Assembly (NCBI GenBank): GCA_965219235.1
Contig: OZ244721.1
Coordinates: 2,418,001-2,482,000, forward strand
From: CBDHCC01 sp965219235
GTDB taxonomy: Bacteria; Pseudomonadota; Alphaproteobacteria; Sphingomonadales; Sphingomonadaceae
DNA length: 64,000 nucleotides
Direction of reading: 5' to 3'
Shown: positions 15,195 through 24,071 of the stretch, piece after piece
Numbering within the stretch: position 1 is the stretch's first letter
Layout of the letters: every line of letters begins with the position of its first letter
Notes under the pieces: generated by a model
The model's input: the letters and a program-made list of their open reading frames with translations, nothing else
The model's database searches: none
Told to the model about the DNA's origin: nothing
Made by a program: the position numbers and the translations under genes

Positions 15195-16574
15195 TCATCG
15201 CCGCAGGAACTCGGGCGAGACGAACAGCAGCGCCAGGCCGGCGGCCGGCGACTCGGCGCGCGCGACCGCCTGGACGGTCGCCTCGCCCGGCCCGCCGGGC
15301 AGCAGCCGGGGACCGAGCGCGCGCGGGTCGGCGCCGTCGCCGGCGGCCTGGCTCAGCGACTGCGCCACCTCCACCCGCCGCACGAGCGCGTCCGGCGCGG
15401 CCCAGCCGGCCGCGGTGTCGGGCCAGCCGGCGGGCGAGCCGGGCGACCAGACCGGCTGGCCGAGCTGCTTCAGCAGCCCGGTCGCGCGGCCCGCGTCGGC
15501 CGCCTTCCAGCCCAGGCCGCGCCCGACCGACACCAGCCACTCCCAGGGCGACTTGAACTTCGCCGGCGCGGGAGCCCAGGCCTCCGGCGACTCGACGAGC
15601 GCGCGGTAGACGGTGGGCAGGTCGCCGCCCGACGACAGGAACGCGGCGCGCAGGCGCTGGACGACGGCGGCCGGCGGATCGTCGGCGACGAAGTGGCGCG
15701 CCAGCTTGGTGGCGATGTGGTCGGCGGTGGCCGGCGCCACGGCCAGGTCGGCGAGGATCGCCATCCCCTGCGCCTCCCCGCCGGCGGGATAGCGACGCCC
15801 CAGCACCGTGCGCTCGCCGGGCTCGTGGACCGCCTCGAAGAAGGCGAAGGCGCCCGGCGTCCCCCGGCGCGCGTTCCCGCGCGCGGCCATGCCGCCCACC
15901 GTCCAGCCGGTGAGCGCGCGGGCGAGCTCGACGACGTCGTCCTGGGTGTAGCCGGACCGCGCGCCCAGCGTGTGCAGCTCCAGGATCTCGCGCGCCAGGT
16001 TCTCGTTCAGCCCGCGCTTGGCGTCCGGCCGGCGCTCGGCCAGGCCCAGGCCCCGGCGGCTGTCCGGCCCGATCGAGTTCGCCTGGTCGAGGTAGAACAG
16101 CATCGCCGGGTGGCGCTCCGCGGCGGCGAGCAGGTCGGCGAACCGGCCCAGCACGTGGGGGCGGATCGCCTCGGCCTCGAACGCCCCGGCGAAGGGGAGG
16201 ACGTAGTTCTTGTCGACGGAGACCGCGAAGTGGTTCGACCAGAACTGCGCCAGCCGTTCGACGAAGGGCGTGTCGGTGGTCAGCGCGACGGCGGCGCGCG
16301 CGGCGACGGCGTCGGCATAGTCGTCGCGGTTGTCGAGCTTCAGCGCCGCCTTGGCGTCGCGGCGCCGATCCTCGGGCGCGGCGTTGACGGCCGCGCGGCC
16401 GTCCGCCACCCGGCGCGCGATGTCGGCGGTGGACGCCAGCGCGGCGACGGGCGCCGGGCGGGGGTCGTAGCGGTCGAGCTGGGCGAGCAGCCAGCCGCGC
16501 GGGTCGGCGGGCGGCGCGCCGTCGGGGCGCGCGCCGAGGCCGAAGCGGTTGAGCGCCACCGACGACTCGTTCAC
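15195..16574 (-). CDS. DUF1800 family protein
   Basis: The product is 459 residues and matches DUF1800: VALNRFGLGARPDG at the N-terminus, RLAQFWSNHFAVSVDKNYVL, LNENLAREILELHTLGA and YTQDDVVELARALTGWTVG. I chose the GTG at 16574 because GGGGAGG lies 6 bases upstream. No clear signal peptide is visible. DUF1800 and DUF1501 genes are almost always adjacent and in this order; their joint role is unknown and is thought to involve export or cell-surface assembly. The DUF1501 start follows about 60 bases after the stop. Confidence 0.88.
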   Translation of the reverse strand: MNESSVALNRFGLGARPDGAPPADPRGWLLAQLDRYDPRPAPVAALASTADIARRVADGRAAVNAAPEDRRRDAKAALKLDNRDDYADAVAARAAVALTTDTPFVERLAQFWSNHFAVSVDKNYVLPFAGAFEAEAIRPHVLGRFADLLAAAERHPAMLFYLDQANSIGPDSRRGLGLAERRPDAKRGLNENLAREILELHTLGARSGYTQDDVVELARALTGWTVGGMAARGNARRGTPGAFAFFEAVHEPGERTVLGRRYPAGGEAQGMAILADLAVAPATADHIATKLARHFVADDPPAAVVQRLRAAFLSSGGDLPTVYRALVESPEAWAPAPAKFKSPWEWLVSVGRGLGWKAADAGRATGLLKQLGQPVWSPGSPAGWPDTAAGWAAPDALVRRVEVAQSLSQAAGDGADPRALGPRLLPGGPGEATVQAVARAESPAAGLALLFVSPEFLRR

Positions 16575-16974
16575 GGGCGGACCTCCCCGGCTGGATCGAC
16601 GCCCTCGCATACGCCAGCAAGTCTGGCGCGCGGCTGAACGGCGGCGCGGAGGGCGGGCTCAACCACACCCGGCCCTTCTCCCGTCCCGTCGGATCGTCGT
16701 CGCGAGGAGCGAAGCGACGCGGCGATCCAGGATGCGCGCGCCGGTCCGGATGGCTTCGCTGCGCCCGCACCGACGGAGCCGGTCCGATCCAGCGTCATCC
16801 AGCACCAGGGTCAGGACCCATCATAGCCCTCTCCCGCAAGCGGGAGAGGGTTGGGTGAGGGTCTTCTTCCTTCTTCCTTCTTCCTTCTTCCTTGCGGCCA
16901 TCGGAAGACCCTCGCCGCCGCGCCCCTCTCCCAGCCAACCGGGAGAGGGCTGGGGGGAGCAACAGATCCCGACC
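16575..16974. repeat. Repeat-filled intergenic region
   Basis: This 400-base gap has no supported gene. It holds one arm of the dispersed TTGCGAG...GATCCAG repeat (about 16692-16735). Two hairpin repeats of the CCCTCTCCCGC-GCGGGAGAGGG type follow (16827-16850 and about 16924-16949), with a heptamer tandem repeat between them. The DUF1800 promoter must lie at the left end; the hairpins lie beyond the 3' end of the hydrolase gene and could end its transcript. Confidence 0.7.
16864..16893. repeat. TTCTTCC tandem repeat (4.3 units)
   Basis: Four exact TTCTTCC heptamers plus two bases lie between the two hairpin repeats of this gap. A related purine/pyrimidine stretch occurs beside the same hairpin family near 44280, so it seems to belong to that repeat unit and has expanded here. 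Confidence 0.8.
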
Positions 16975-17649
16975 CTAGCGGCCCAGCACCGTCAGGATCG
17001 CGGCGAGCGCGCGCGGGTCGCTGACGAAGCCCATGTGCGTGCAGTCGACCTCCACCGCCTCGTCGCGGTCGCCCGCCAGCCCCGCCGCGCTGACCGGCGG
17101 CACCACGCCGTCGCGCCGGCTCCACAGCGCCACGGTGGGCTGCGGCGGGCGGCCGCCGTCCAGCGGCACGGGCGGCGCGTCCACCGGATGGCCCGCCACC
17201 CGCTCGTAGAGCCGCCAGGCGTGGTTGGCGCGCAGGTCGCCGGCGATGGGAGAGCCCAGCGTCACCACCCGGTCCACCGCCGCCCCGGCGCGCTTGGCCG
17301 CCTCGCGCGCGAACAGGCCGCCCAGGCTCCAGCCGACGAGCGCCACGGGCCGGTCGTAGCGCGCGTGGATCGCCGCGATCCGCTCGCCGATGTCGTCCAG
17401 CGTGCGCGCGGTCGCGCCCAGGTTGCGACCCTGCTGCCACCGCTTGGCGCGGTAGTTGGCGCGGCGCAGCGTGCGCGCCAGCAGCGACATGCGCGCCTCG
17501 TCGGCCAGGAAGCCGGGCAGCAGCAGCACCGGCCGGCCGCCGCCGTCGTGCCCCGCCGCCAGGTCCGCCGACGCCTGCAGCCCGCGCCACCAGGTGAGCG
17601 GCGCCGACAGCTCTCCGAACAGGAGCGGCCAGGCGGGCGCCTGCGTCAT
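16975..17649 (-). CDS. Alpha/beta hydrolase
   Basis: The product is 224 residues. It shows the nucleophile elbow GWSLGG (VALVGWSLGGLFAREAAKRA), an oxyanion region PVLLLPGFLADEARMSLLAR, and a late His (DCTHMGFVSDP) suited to a Ser-Asp-His triad. This is the pattern of small lipase/esterase-like hydrolases; the substrate cannot be told. The start ATG (MTQAPAWPLLFGEL) lies 17 bases after the DsbA-like lipoprotein gene, so it closes that operon. Confidence 0.8.
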   Translation of the reverse strand: MTQAPAWPLLFGELSAPLTWWRGLQASADLAAGHDGGGRPVLLLPGFLADEARMSLLARTLRRANYRAKRWQQGRNLGATARTLDDIGERIAAIHARYDRPVALVGWSLGGLFAREAAKRAGAAVDRVVTLGSPIAGDLRANHAWRLYERVAGHPVDAPPVPLDGGRPPQPTVALWSRRDGVVPPVSAAGLAGDRDEAVEVDCTHMGFVSDPRALAAILTVLGR

Positions 17650-17666
17650 CGCCGGCGGCGCCGCGC

Positions 17667-18407
17667 TCAGCCCTTGCGCGCGCCGGCGCGGGTCAGCGCC
17701 GGCTCGATCACCGACCAGGCGGTGCCGTCGATCTTGCGCCCGTCGATGAGGAAGGTCGGCGTGCCCTGGATGTCGTACGCGCTCGCCGCCTCGCTCGTCG
17801 CCCGGCTCAGCTGTTCGCCTGCCTTGGTGTCGGCCAGGCACCGCGCCTGCGCCTGGGTGCTCAGCCCCCGGCTGGCGAACCAGCCGTCGAGGCCCAGCGC
17901 CTGGGTGATGGCGCGCGACTGCTGGGCGGGCGGGGCGGTCTCCAGCCCCTTCAAGCGCTCGTTCAGCCCGTCCACCTTGGCCATGAACCACTGTTTCTGG
18001 TCGGCGTAGAGCGCCTCGGTCAGCGGGAAGAACGCGCCGTCGGGCGCGCAGTGGGTCAGCTGCGCGGCGGTCAGGTCCACGCCGTCGCGGATGAAGTTGC
18101 GGAACTCGTAGGACACCGTGCCGCTGCGCACATAGTCCTTCAGCGCCTCGAACCCGGTGTTCGAGAAGTCGGCGCAGACGTGGCAGGTGAGCGAGCCGAA
18201 CTCGGTGAGCTTCACCGGGGCGTCGGCGTTGCCCATGCGATAGCCGCCCTCGGGTGTGCGCGCGACCACGTCGGTCCATTGCTGTCCGGCGGGCGGGGCC
18301 ACCGCGGCGGCGGTCTGGCGCGCGGCGGGCGGCGCGGCGGCGTCGCTCCCGCCGCAGGCGGCGAGCGCCAGGCAGGCGAGCGCCGGGAGGAGCGGGCGGA
18401 CGATCAT
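17667..18407 (-). CDS. DsbA-family thiol:disulfide lipoprotein
   Basis: The product is 246 residues with a lipoprotein signal (LLPALACLALAAC, lipobox LAAC). A thioredoxin-fold DsbA domain follows, with the active site Cys-His-Val-Cys (EFGSLTCHVCADFSN) and the cis-Pro region GTPTFLIDGRKIDG. It probably acts in the periplasm to oxidise or shuffle disulfides. The ATG overlaps the stop of the upstream DsbA-like gene as ATGA, so the two are coupled and likely work on the same substrates. Confidence 0.85.
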   Translation of the reverse strand: MIVRPLLPALACLALAACGGSDAAAPPAARQTAAAVAPPAGQQWTDVVARTPEGGYRMGNADAPVKLTEFGSLTCHVCADFSNTGFEALKDYVRSGTVSYEFRNFIRDGVDLTAAQLTHCAPDGAFFPLTEALYADQKQWFMAKVDGLNERLKGLETAPPAQQSRAITQALGLDGWFASRGLSTQAQARCLADTKAGEQLSRATSEAASAYDIQGTPTFLIDGRKIDGTAWSVIEPALTRAGARKG

Positions 18408-19066
18408 CGTGGGTCTCCGGTGGGTCGGCGGGAGGCGGCGGCGGCGGCCCGGATGGCGGCGGCGAGCGTCGGCCAGTCCCGGCCGTCGACCGGCAGGCCG
18501 GCGACGAGGGTGTAGGGGGTGCCCGGGATCGCGCGGGTCGACCACGCCTCCGTGCTCTGCGCCTCGAGCGCGCGCTGTTCGGCGGGGTCGGACAGGCAGG
18601 CGCTTGCCGCCGCGTCGGTCAGCCCGCGGTCGCGCATCAGCGCCATCACGCCCGCCCCGTCGAGCAGCGCCAGATAGGCGTCGGCGGGCGGCAGGGCGGC
18701 GAGCGTGGCGCGGTTGGCGTCCAGGTAGGCGCCGGCCCGGGGCAGCCACTCGGCCTGCGCGGCGAACAGCGCCAGCTTGTTGCCCGGATAGGCGGCCGGC
18801 CCCTGGCAGCGCGCCATAACGGCCACGCCGAAGTCGATCGGATCGCGCAGCGCGTGGCGCGTCTCCAGCGCCACGAGGCCGCGCTTCACCAACGCCTCGA
18901 GCCGCGGCCCGGTCGCGGCCTCCTGCTCGGCGCAATGCGGGCAGGTGAAGGAGAGATACTCGACCACCCGCACCGGCGCGTCGGCGCGCCCCTCGACCCA
19001 GGCGCCCGGTGGAGGCGTGTCCTGCGCGAGGAGCGGGGTGGCCAGCAGGGCAAGAAGGGCGAGCAA
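18404..19066 (-). CDS. DsbA-family thiol:disulfide protein
   Basis: The product is 220 residues with a cleavable-type signal (LLALLALLATPLLAQ) and a DsbA/thioredoxin fold. The active site is Cys-Pro-His-Cys (YLSFTCPHCAEQEAA) and the cis-Pro region is IPGTPYTLV. The best start is a TTG at 19066, 6 bases after GGGGAGG; no ATG or GTG gives a sensible signal peptide. That ribosome site is itself part of a long inverted repeat (19071-19095). It belongs to the operon DUF721, DsbA-like, DsbA-like lipoprotein, hydrolase. Confidence 0.83.
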   Translation of the reverse strand: MLALLALLATPLLAQDTPPPGAWVEGRADAPVRVVEYLSFTCPHCAEQEAATGPRLEALVKRGLVALETRHALRDPIDFGVAVMARCQGPAAYPGNKLALFAAQAEWLPRAGAYLDANRATLAALPPADAYLALLDGAGVMALMRDRGLTDAAASACLSDPAEQRALEAQSTEAWSTRAIPGTPYTLVAGLPVDGRDWPTLAAAIRAAAAASRRPTGDPR

Positions 19067-19070
19067 GACG

Positions 19071-19275
19071 TTCCTCCCCGGCACGGGGAGGGGGAGTGTC
19101 GGGTGGACAGGCCCCCGGCCTGTCCAGGATCGTCCGGGGGACGATCCGACCCGACACTCGAAGCGGTGGAGGGGTTTGCGGCAGGTCCGTCGGGACGCGC
19201 GGAGGTTGACCGTCGAGCTTGGGCCGACCCCTCCACCGCTCTGTGAGCGGTCCCCCTCCCCGTGCCGGGGAGGAA
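19071..19275. repeat. 25-bp perfect inverted repeat with nested palindromes
   Basis: Positions 19071-19095 and 19251-19275 are exact 25-base inverted copies (core CTCCCCGGCACGGGGAG). Between them lie two smaller palindromes, GGACAGGC/GCCTGTCC and GGATCGTCC/GGACGATCC. It fills the gap between DUF721 and the DsbA-like gene, and its left arm supplies the ribosome site of the latter. This looks like a compound REP-type element; transcript folding could affect translation of the DsbA-like gene. Confidence 0.7.
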
Positions 19276-19290
19276 TATCACTCGCCCCCC

Positions 19291-19845
19291 TCACGACACT
19301 CTCCCCAGCACCGGCACCGCCAGCGGCGCGGGCGCGTCGGTCGCCACGCCGCGCGCCAGCGCCTCCAGCACCGCCTTCAGCTCGGGATCGGCCACGGCCT
19401 TGAGCGACTCGCCCAGCTTTGCGGGCACCGGCGCCAGCTCGCGCTCGACGGCGGCCGCCCGGCGCGGGGGCGGCGGCACCGCGCCCTGGCGGATCGCCAC
19501 GCGCTCGATCGCCGGATAGCCGAAGAAGCGGTTGACCCGCTCCACGATCTGGGGGGCGACGTGCTGCAGCATCGGCGCGTGCGCGCCGGCCGCGACCAGG
19601 TGCAGCACGCCCCGGTCGCGCGTGCCGCGCGGAAAGCGGATCGATTCGGGCGCGCAGGCCTCCGCGTAACGTTGGCCCACGATCTCCGGCCAGCGGGTGA
19701 CGACCGCCGACTGGACGAAGCCGAAGCGGCGGAAGGCGACGCCGCCGACCTCGCCCACCAGATCGGCCACCGCGCGCGCCCCGCGCCCGCGCGGCCGCTC
19801 GCCCGCCTTCGCGCGCCGGGTGGAGGGAGTGCTTGCCTTCGCCAT
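19291..19845 (-). CDS. DUF721 (DciA-like) protein
   Basis: The product is 184 residues: a basic N-terminus (MAKASTPSTRRAKAGERPRG) followed by the DUF721 core (VVTRWPEIVGQRYAEACAPE, then GVLHLVAAGAHAPMLQHVAP and IVERVNRFFGYPAIERVAI). DUF721 contains DciA, the loader or operator of the replicative helicase in many bacteria. Whether this copy does that is an inference from the family. The start ATG at 19845 was chosen because the longer frame reads through a repeat. It is divergent from mutY, a common arrangement in sphingomonads. Confidence 0.78.
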   Translation of the reverse strand: MAKASTPSTRRAKAGERPRGRGARAVADLVGEVGGVAFRRFGFVQSAVVTRWPEIVGQRYAEACAPESIRFPRGTRDRGVLHLVAAGAHAPMLQHVAPQIVERVNRFFGYPAIERVAIRQGAVPPPPRRAAAVERELAPVPAKLGESLKAVADPELKAVLEALARGVATDAPAPLAVPVLGRVS

Positions 19846-19963
19846 GCGACCGCCCCCATGCCAGAGCCGATGGCGCGCGTCGAGAATGTTGCGGGGAAGT
19901 CGGCCGTTCCTTCCCTCCCCTGTCGGGAGAGGGGCTTTCCGCCCGCTCCAGGTCGCACTCATC

Positions 19964-20034
19964 CGTCGTTGCGAGCGCAGCGAAGCAATCCAGCGGCGTC
20001 ATCCTGGATTGCTTCGCTGCGCTCGCAACGACGA
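19964..20034. repeat. Dispersed palindromic repeat, intact copy
   Basis: Two ~30-base arms, beginning CGTCGTTGCGAGCGCAGCG and ending with the inverse CGCTGCGCTCGCAACGACG, flank a short spacer. Related copies lie near 16700, at 32490-32544/33180-33214 (interrupted) and at 47171-47250. It sits just before mutY, so it may be in the mutY leader. Confidence 0.85.
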
Positions 20035-20063
20035 CTCACCTTATACGCAAACCGGCATTGGTC

Positions 20064-21128
20064 GTGATCCGCCGACCCCCTGACGACTCCTCCATCGCCA
20101 CCCCGCTGCTCGCCTGGTACGACGCCCAAGCCCGCGCGCTGCCCTGGCGCGTGCCGCCGGGCGGGGCGGTGCCGCCCGAGGGTCGACAGGCCCACGCCTA
20201 CGCCGTGTGGCTGTCGGAGGTGATGAGCCAGCAGACGACTTTGGCCGCCATGACCCCCTATTGGCGGCGCTTCACCGGGCGCTGGCCGACGGTCGAGGCG
20301 CTGGCGGCGGCCGACGAGGGCGAGGTCATGGCCGCCTGGGCGGGCCTCGGCTACTACGCCCGCGCCCGCAACCTCCACGCCTGCGCCAGGGCGGTGGCGG
20401 CGGACGGCGGGCGCTTCCCTGCGACCGCCGCCGGGCTGAAGGCGCTGCCGGGGATCGGCGACTACACGGCGGCCGCGATCGCCGCGATCGCATTCGGAGA
20501 GCCGGTCGCGGCGGTGGACGGCAATGCCGAGCGCGTCGCGGCGCGCGTCACGGCCGACGCGACGCCGCTGCCCGCCGCTCGGCCCGCCTTGCGCCGCATG
20601 GTGGCGGGGTGGGTTCCGCGTGACCGGCCGGGCGACTTCGCGCAGGCGCTGATGGACCTGGGTGCCACCGTCTGCACGCCGCGCGCGCCCCGCTGCCTGC
20701 TCTGCCCGCTCGCCGATCCCTGCCGCGCGCGGGCCGAGGGCGAGCCGGAGCGCTACCCCGTCAAGACCCCGCGCCGGGAGCGCCCGCGCCGCACCGGCAC
20801 AGCCTGGTGGGTGGAGCGCCACGGCCGGGTCGCGCTGGTGCGGCGCGCGGCGACACGGATGCTGGGCGGCACGCTGGCGCTGCCGTCGACCGGCTGGGAC
20901 GGACGCGCCACCGACTGGCCGGAGGCGCCCGCCGGCACCCCGCTCGGCACCGTCGCCCACGGCTTCAGCCACTTCACGCTCGATCTCGCCGTCGTGCGCG
21001 TGGCCGCTGGACAGACGCCGACGGTGTGGGAATGGTGGCCGCTCGACCGGCTGGACGGGGCGGGGCTGGCCTCGTTGTTCGTTCAGGCCGCCGCAATCGC
21101 CCGTGCCCATGAGGACGCCCCATGCTGA
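20064..21128 (+). CDS. mutY: Adenine DNA glycosylase MutY
   Basis: MutY removes adenine mispaired with 8-oxoguanine. The 354-residue product has the catalytic Glu region (VWLSEVMSQQTTL), the helix-hairpin-helix (LPGIGDYTAAAIAAIAFGEP) with the catalytic Asp in AVDGNAERV, and the iron-sulfur cluster pattern Cys-6-Cys-2-Cys-5-Cys (CTPRAPRCLLCPLADPC). A C-terminal NUDIX-like 8-oxoG recognition domain follows. The start is uncertain: GTG at 20064 or TTG at 20058, directly after the palindromic repeat. The stop overlaps the next gene's start by 7 bases. Confidence 0.93.
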   Translation: MIRRPPDDSSIATPLLAWYDAQARALPWRVPPGGAVPPEGRQAHAYAVWLSEVMSQQTTLAAMTPYWRRFTGRWPTVEALAAADEGEVMAAWAGLGYYARARNLHACARAVAADGGRFPATAAGLKALPGIGDYTAAAIAAIAFGEPVAAVDGNAERVAARVTADATPLPAARPALRRMVAGWVPRDRPGDFAQALMDLGATVCTPRAPRCLLCPLADPCRARAEGEPERYPVKTPRRERPRRTGTAWWVERHGRVALVRRAATRMLGGTLALPSTGWDGRATDWPEAPAGTPLGTVAHGFSHFTLDLAVVRVAAGQTPTVWEWWPLDRLDGAGLASLFVQAAAIARAHEDAPC

Positions 21129-22438
21129 CCGACACGCTCTCCCGCCGCCGCTTCCTCGCGCTCGCCGGAGGGGCGGGCGCGGCGCTGGCGCTGCCCGCCG
21201 CCGCCGTCCGGGCGCGCGGCGCCGAGGCGCTGCCGACGGCGCACGCGCTGATCGCCAGGCGCGTCGCGGCGGGCCGGATGGCGGGCGGGCTGGCGGCGCT
21301 CGGCCGGGGCGACGGGCCGCTGGTCACCGCGGCGGCCGGCGGGCTGATGCGCGGCGGCCTGGTGGAGCCCGACGCGGGCACGCTGTGGCGGCTCTATTCG
21401 ATGACCAAGCCGGTCACCGGCATGGCGGTGATGCAGCTGATCGAGGACGGCCGGCTGGCGCTCGACCAGCCGATCGCCGAGCTGATGCCCGAATGGGCCG
21501 ATCCGCGCGTCCAGCTGAGCGCCGACACGCTCGACGCGCGGCCCGCCAGGGGGCCGATCACGGTGCGCCACCTGCTCACCCACACCGCCGGTCTGGGCTA
21601 TGTCATCGTGACCAAGGGACCGCTGCTCGCCGAGTACGTCCGGCTGGGCCTCAATCCGGGCGCGGTCAGCCGGATGGCGATCCCGGGCGTGCCGAACGTG
21701 CCCAACGCGCCCAGCCTGGAGGCGTTCTCCCAGCGGCTGGCGACGCTGCCGCTGATCGCGGAGCCGGGCGCGCGGTGGAGCTATTCGGTCGCCTACGACC
21801 TGCTCGGCCGGGTGATCGAGGTGGCGAGCGGCCGGCCCTTCGACCTGGTCCTGCGCGAGCGGCTGTTCGAGCCGCTGGGCATGGACGAGACCTACTTCCA
21901 GGTGCCGCGCGACAAGACCGACCGGCTGGCGACCAGCTACGCCGCGCTGGGCGGCCTGCTGATCCCGGTCGATCCCGGCGCCAACAGCGTGTTCACCGAC
22001 AAGCCCGCCTTTCCCTATGGCGGCGCGGGACTGGTCGGCACGGCGGCGGACTACGACCGCTTCCTGCGGATGCTGCTGGGCGGGGGCGCGCTGGACGGCG
22101 AGCGGGTGCTGACCAAGGCGACGGCGGATCTGGCCCTGTCCAACCTGCTGCCGGAGGGCGCGGACACCAGGGGCACCTTCGTCGCCGGGCAGGGCTTCGG
22201 CGCCGGCGGCCGGGTGGTGCTGACGCCGGAGCCCGGCGGCCCGTCCAAGGGCAGCTTCGGCTGGGCGGGGGCGGCCGGGACGATCGGCGGCATCGACCGC
22301 GCGCGCGGCCTCAGGCTCGGCGGCTACACCCAGGTGCTGCCGGCCGAGGCGGCGGACTTCCAGGGTCCGGTCACCCGCGCGCTGATCGCCGACAGCGGAG
22401 TCGCGGTCCCGCCGGCCGAGGGCGCGCCCGCTGCCTGA
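21122..22438 (+). CDS. Serine hydrolase, beta-lactamase/esterase family (class C-like)
   Basis: The product is 438 residues with a Tat-type signal (LSRRRFLALAGGAGAALALP). The beta-lactamase fold is shown by Ser-x-x-Lys in LYSMTKPVTGMAVMQL, a Tyr motif YSVAYDLLGRVIEVASGRPF, and GSFGWAGAAGT in place of the third motif. Such proteins are usually periplasmic esterases or peptidases rather than antibiotic-resistance enzymes. It overlaps mutY by 7 bases and leads into nudC. Confidence 0.87.
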   Translation: MLTDTLSRRRFLALAGGAGAALALPAAAVRARGAEALPTAHALIARRVAAGRMAGGLAALGRGDGPLVTAAAGGLMRGGLVEPDAGTLWRLYSMTKPVTGMAVMQLIEDGRLALDQPIAELMPEWADPRVQLSADTLDARPARGPITVRHLLTHTAGLGYVIVTKGPLLAEYVRLGLNPGAVSRMAIPGVPNVPNAPSLEAFSQRLATLPLIAEPGARWSYSVAYDLLGRVIEVASGRPFDLVLRERLFEPLGMDETYFQVPRDKTDRLATSYAALGGLLIPVDPGANSVFTDKPAFPYGGAGLVGTAADYDRFLRMLLGGGALDGERVLTKATADLALSNLLPEGADTRGTFVAGQGFGAGGRVVLTPEPGGPSKGSFGWAGAAGTIGGIDRARGLRLGGYTQVLPAEAADFQGPVTRALIADSGVAVPPAEGAPAA

Positions 22439-22493
22439 CGCGGGACTGGCGCCGCCGTTCTTCACCGGCGGCCCGCTCGACCGGGCGGACGCG

Positions 22494-23330
22494 GTGCGCT
22501 CCGATCCGGCGGCGGTGGCGGCGCTCCTGGCGCACCCGGACAGCCGCGCGCTGACGATGCGCGGGCTGGAGCCGGCGCTCGAAGGCGGCGCGCTCGGCTG
22601 GCGGCGGATCGGAGCGGGCGAGCACCTGCTGCTCGGACTGGCCGACGGCGCCGCGCGCTTCGTGGCGGTGCCCGACGACCTCGACGCCCGGTCGCCGGCC
22701 GGCCCGGCGGACTGGCGCGCGCTGGCCGAGCTGTCGCCCGCCGACGCGGCGATCTGGGGCGCGGCGCGCTCGCTCCTCGCCTGGCACGCCCGCCACCGCT
22801 TCTGCTCGGTGTGCGGCGCCGCCAGCGCGCTGGCCAAGGCGGGCTGGGCGCGCGCGTGCCCGGCCTGCGGCTCCGAGCACTTCCCGCGCGTCGATCCCGT
22901 CGTCATCATGCTCGCGGTCCACGGCGACACGGCGCTGCTCGGCCGCCAGCCGCGCTTTCCGCCGCGCCGCTACTCCGCGCTCGCGGGCTTCGTGGAGCCC
23001 GGCGAATCGCTGGAGGAGGCGGTGCGGCGCGAGGTGATGGAGGAGGCGGGCATACCCGTGGCCGAGGTCGTCTACCTCGCCAGCCAGCCCTGGCCGTTCC
23101 CGTCCTCGCTGATGGTCGCCTGCCTGGCGCGCGCCACCGGCACCGCCATCGCGCTGGACGAGCGCGAGCTGGACGACGCGCGCTGGTTCTCGCGCGCCGA
23201 GGTGGCCGCCGCGCTGGCCGGCGAGCCCGACGCCCCCTTCCTGGCGCCCCCGCCCTTCGCCATCGCACACACGCTGTTGGCGGCGTGGCTGGACACCGCC
23301 CCGCTTGCCGCTCCGGAGCCGACGGACTAG
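22494..23330 (+). CDS. nudC: NAD(+) diphosphatase / RNA NAD-decapping NudC
   Basis: NudC hydrolyses NAD(H) and NAD caps on RNA to the mononucleotides. The product shows a four-Cys zinc ribbon (CSVCGAASALAKAGW, then CPACG), the Nudix box GFVEPGESLEEAVRREVMEE followed by AG, and the NudC signature SQPWPFPSSLM. The first standard start is the GTG at 22494. The in-frame residues just before it (PPFFTGGPLDRADA) look like the normal NudC N-terminus, so translation may begin about 21 codons upstream at a CTG (22431) overlapping the previous stop. Confidence 0.92.
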   Translation: MRSDPAAVAALLAHPDSRALTMRGLEPALEGGALGWRRIGAGEHLLLGLADGAARFVAVPDDLDARSPAGPADWRALAELSPADAAIWGAARSLLAWHARHRFCSVCGAASALAKAGWARACPACGSEHFPRVDPVVIMLAVHGDTALLGRQPRFPPRRYSALAGFVEPGESLEEAVRREVMEEAGIPVAEVVYLASQPWPFPSSLMVACLARATGTAIALDERELDDARWFSRAEVAAALAGEPDAPFLAPPPFAIAHTLLAAWLDTAPLAAPEPTD

Positions 23331-23383
23331 GGGAACGCGTTGAAAAGGCGGCCGCGCGCCGCCCTGCCACCGACGAGGACCAG

Positions 23384-24061
23384 ATGGGCGACAAGTTCAA
23401 CACGATCGCGGGCTGGGTGCTCGCCGCCGGCATCGTGGCGCTCGGCTCGACGATCGCGGCCGGCAAGTACTTCAACGACGAGCCGCCCGAGACGCCGGGC
23501 TATCCCATCGCCGGCGTGGTCGAGGAGGGCGCGGGCGGCGCGGCCGCCGACGCCGGCCCTCCGTTCGAGACGCTGCTGGCCTCCGCCGACCCGGCCAAGG
23601 GCGCCGAGGTGTTCAAGAAATGCACCGCGTGCCACACCATCGCCAAGGGCGGCCCGGACGGCACCGGTCCCAATCTGTGGAACGTGGTCGGCGAGAATCA
23701 CGGGCACGAGGCGGGCTTCGCCTACTCCGCCGCGCTCAAGGGCGTCCCGGGTCCGTGGACCTTCGACGCGCTCAACGAGTGGCTGACCTCCCCGCGCAAA
23801 TACGCGCCGGGCACCAAGATGACCTTCGCCGGCCTGTCGAAGACGGAGGATCGGGCCAACGTGATCGCCTATCTCAACCAGAACAACGACAGCCCCAAGC
23901 CGCTGCCGGCGGCGCCGGCCCCGGGCGCGGCGACGCCGGCGGCCGGGGCCGACAACGCCGCCGCCCCGGCCGAGACGAACGGCGCGGTCAAGGTGGACCC
24001 ATCCGCCAACCCGGTCGATCCGACCCAGGTGAATGCGGCCGTGCCGAAGGAAAAGCAGTAG
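23384..24061 (+). CDS. Membrane-anchored c-type cytochrome
   Basis: The product is 225 residues: an N-terminal anchor (AGWVLAAGIVALGSTIAAG), a spacer, then a class I cytochrome c domain with the heme site CTACH (VFKKCTACHTIAKGG) and Met ligand in GTKMTFAGL. An Ala/Pro-rich tail follows. Such CycM/c552-like proteins carry electrons from the bc1 complex to oxidase at the periplasmic face. It is the last gene of the mutY operon; a hairpin repeat follows the stop. Confidence 0.9.
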   Translation: MGDKFNTIAGWVLAAGIVALGSTIAAGKYFNDEPPETPGYPIAGVVEEGAGGAAADAGPPFETLLASADPAKGAEVFKKCTACHTIAKGGPDGTGPNLWNVVGENHGHEAGFAYSAALKGVPGPWTFDALNEWLTSPRKYAPGTKMTFAGLSKTEDRANVIAYLNQNNDSPKPLPAAPAPGAATPAAGADNAAAPAETNGAVKVDPSANPVDPTQVNAAVPKEKQ

Positions 24062-24071
24062 CGTCCTGAAG

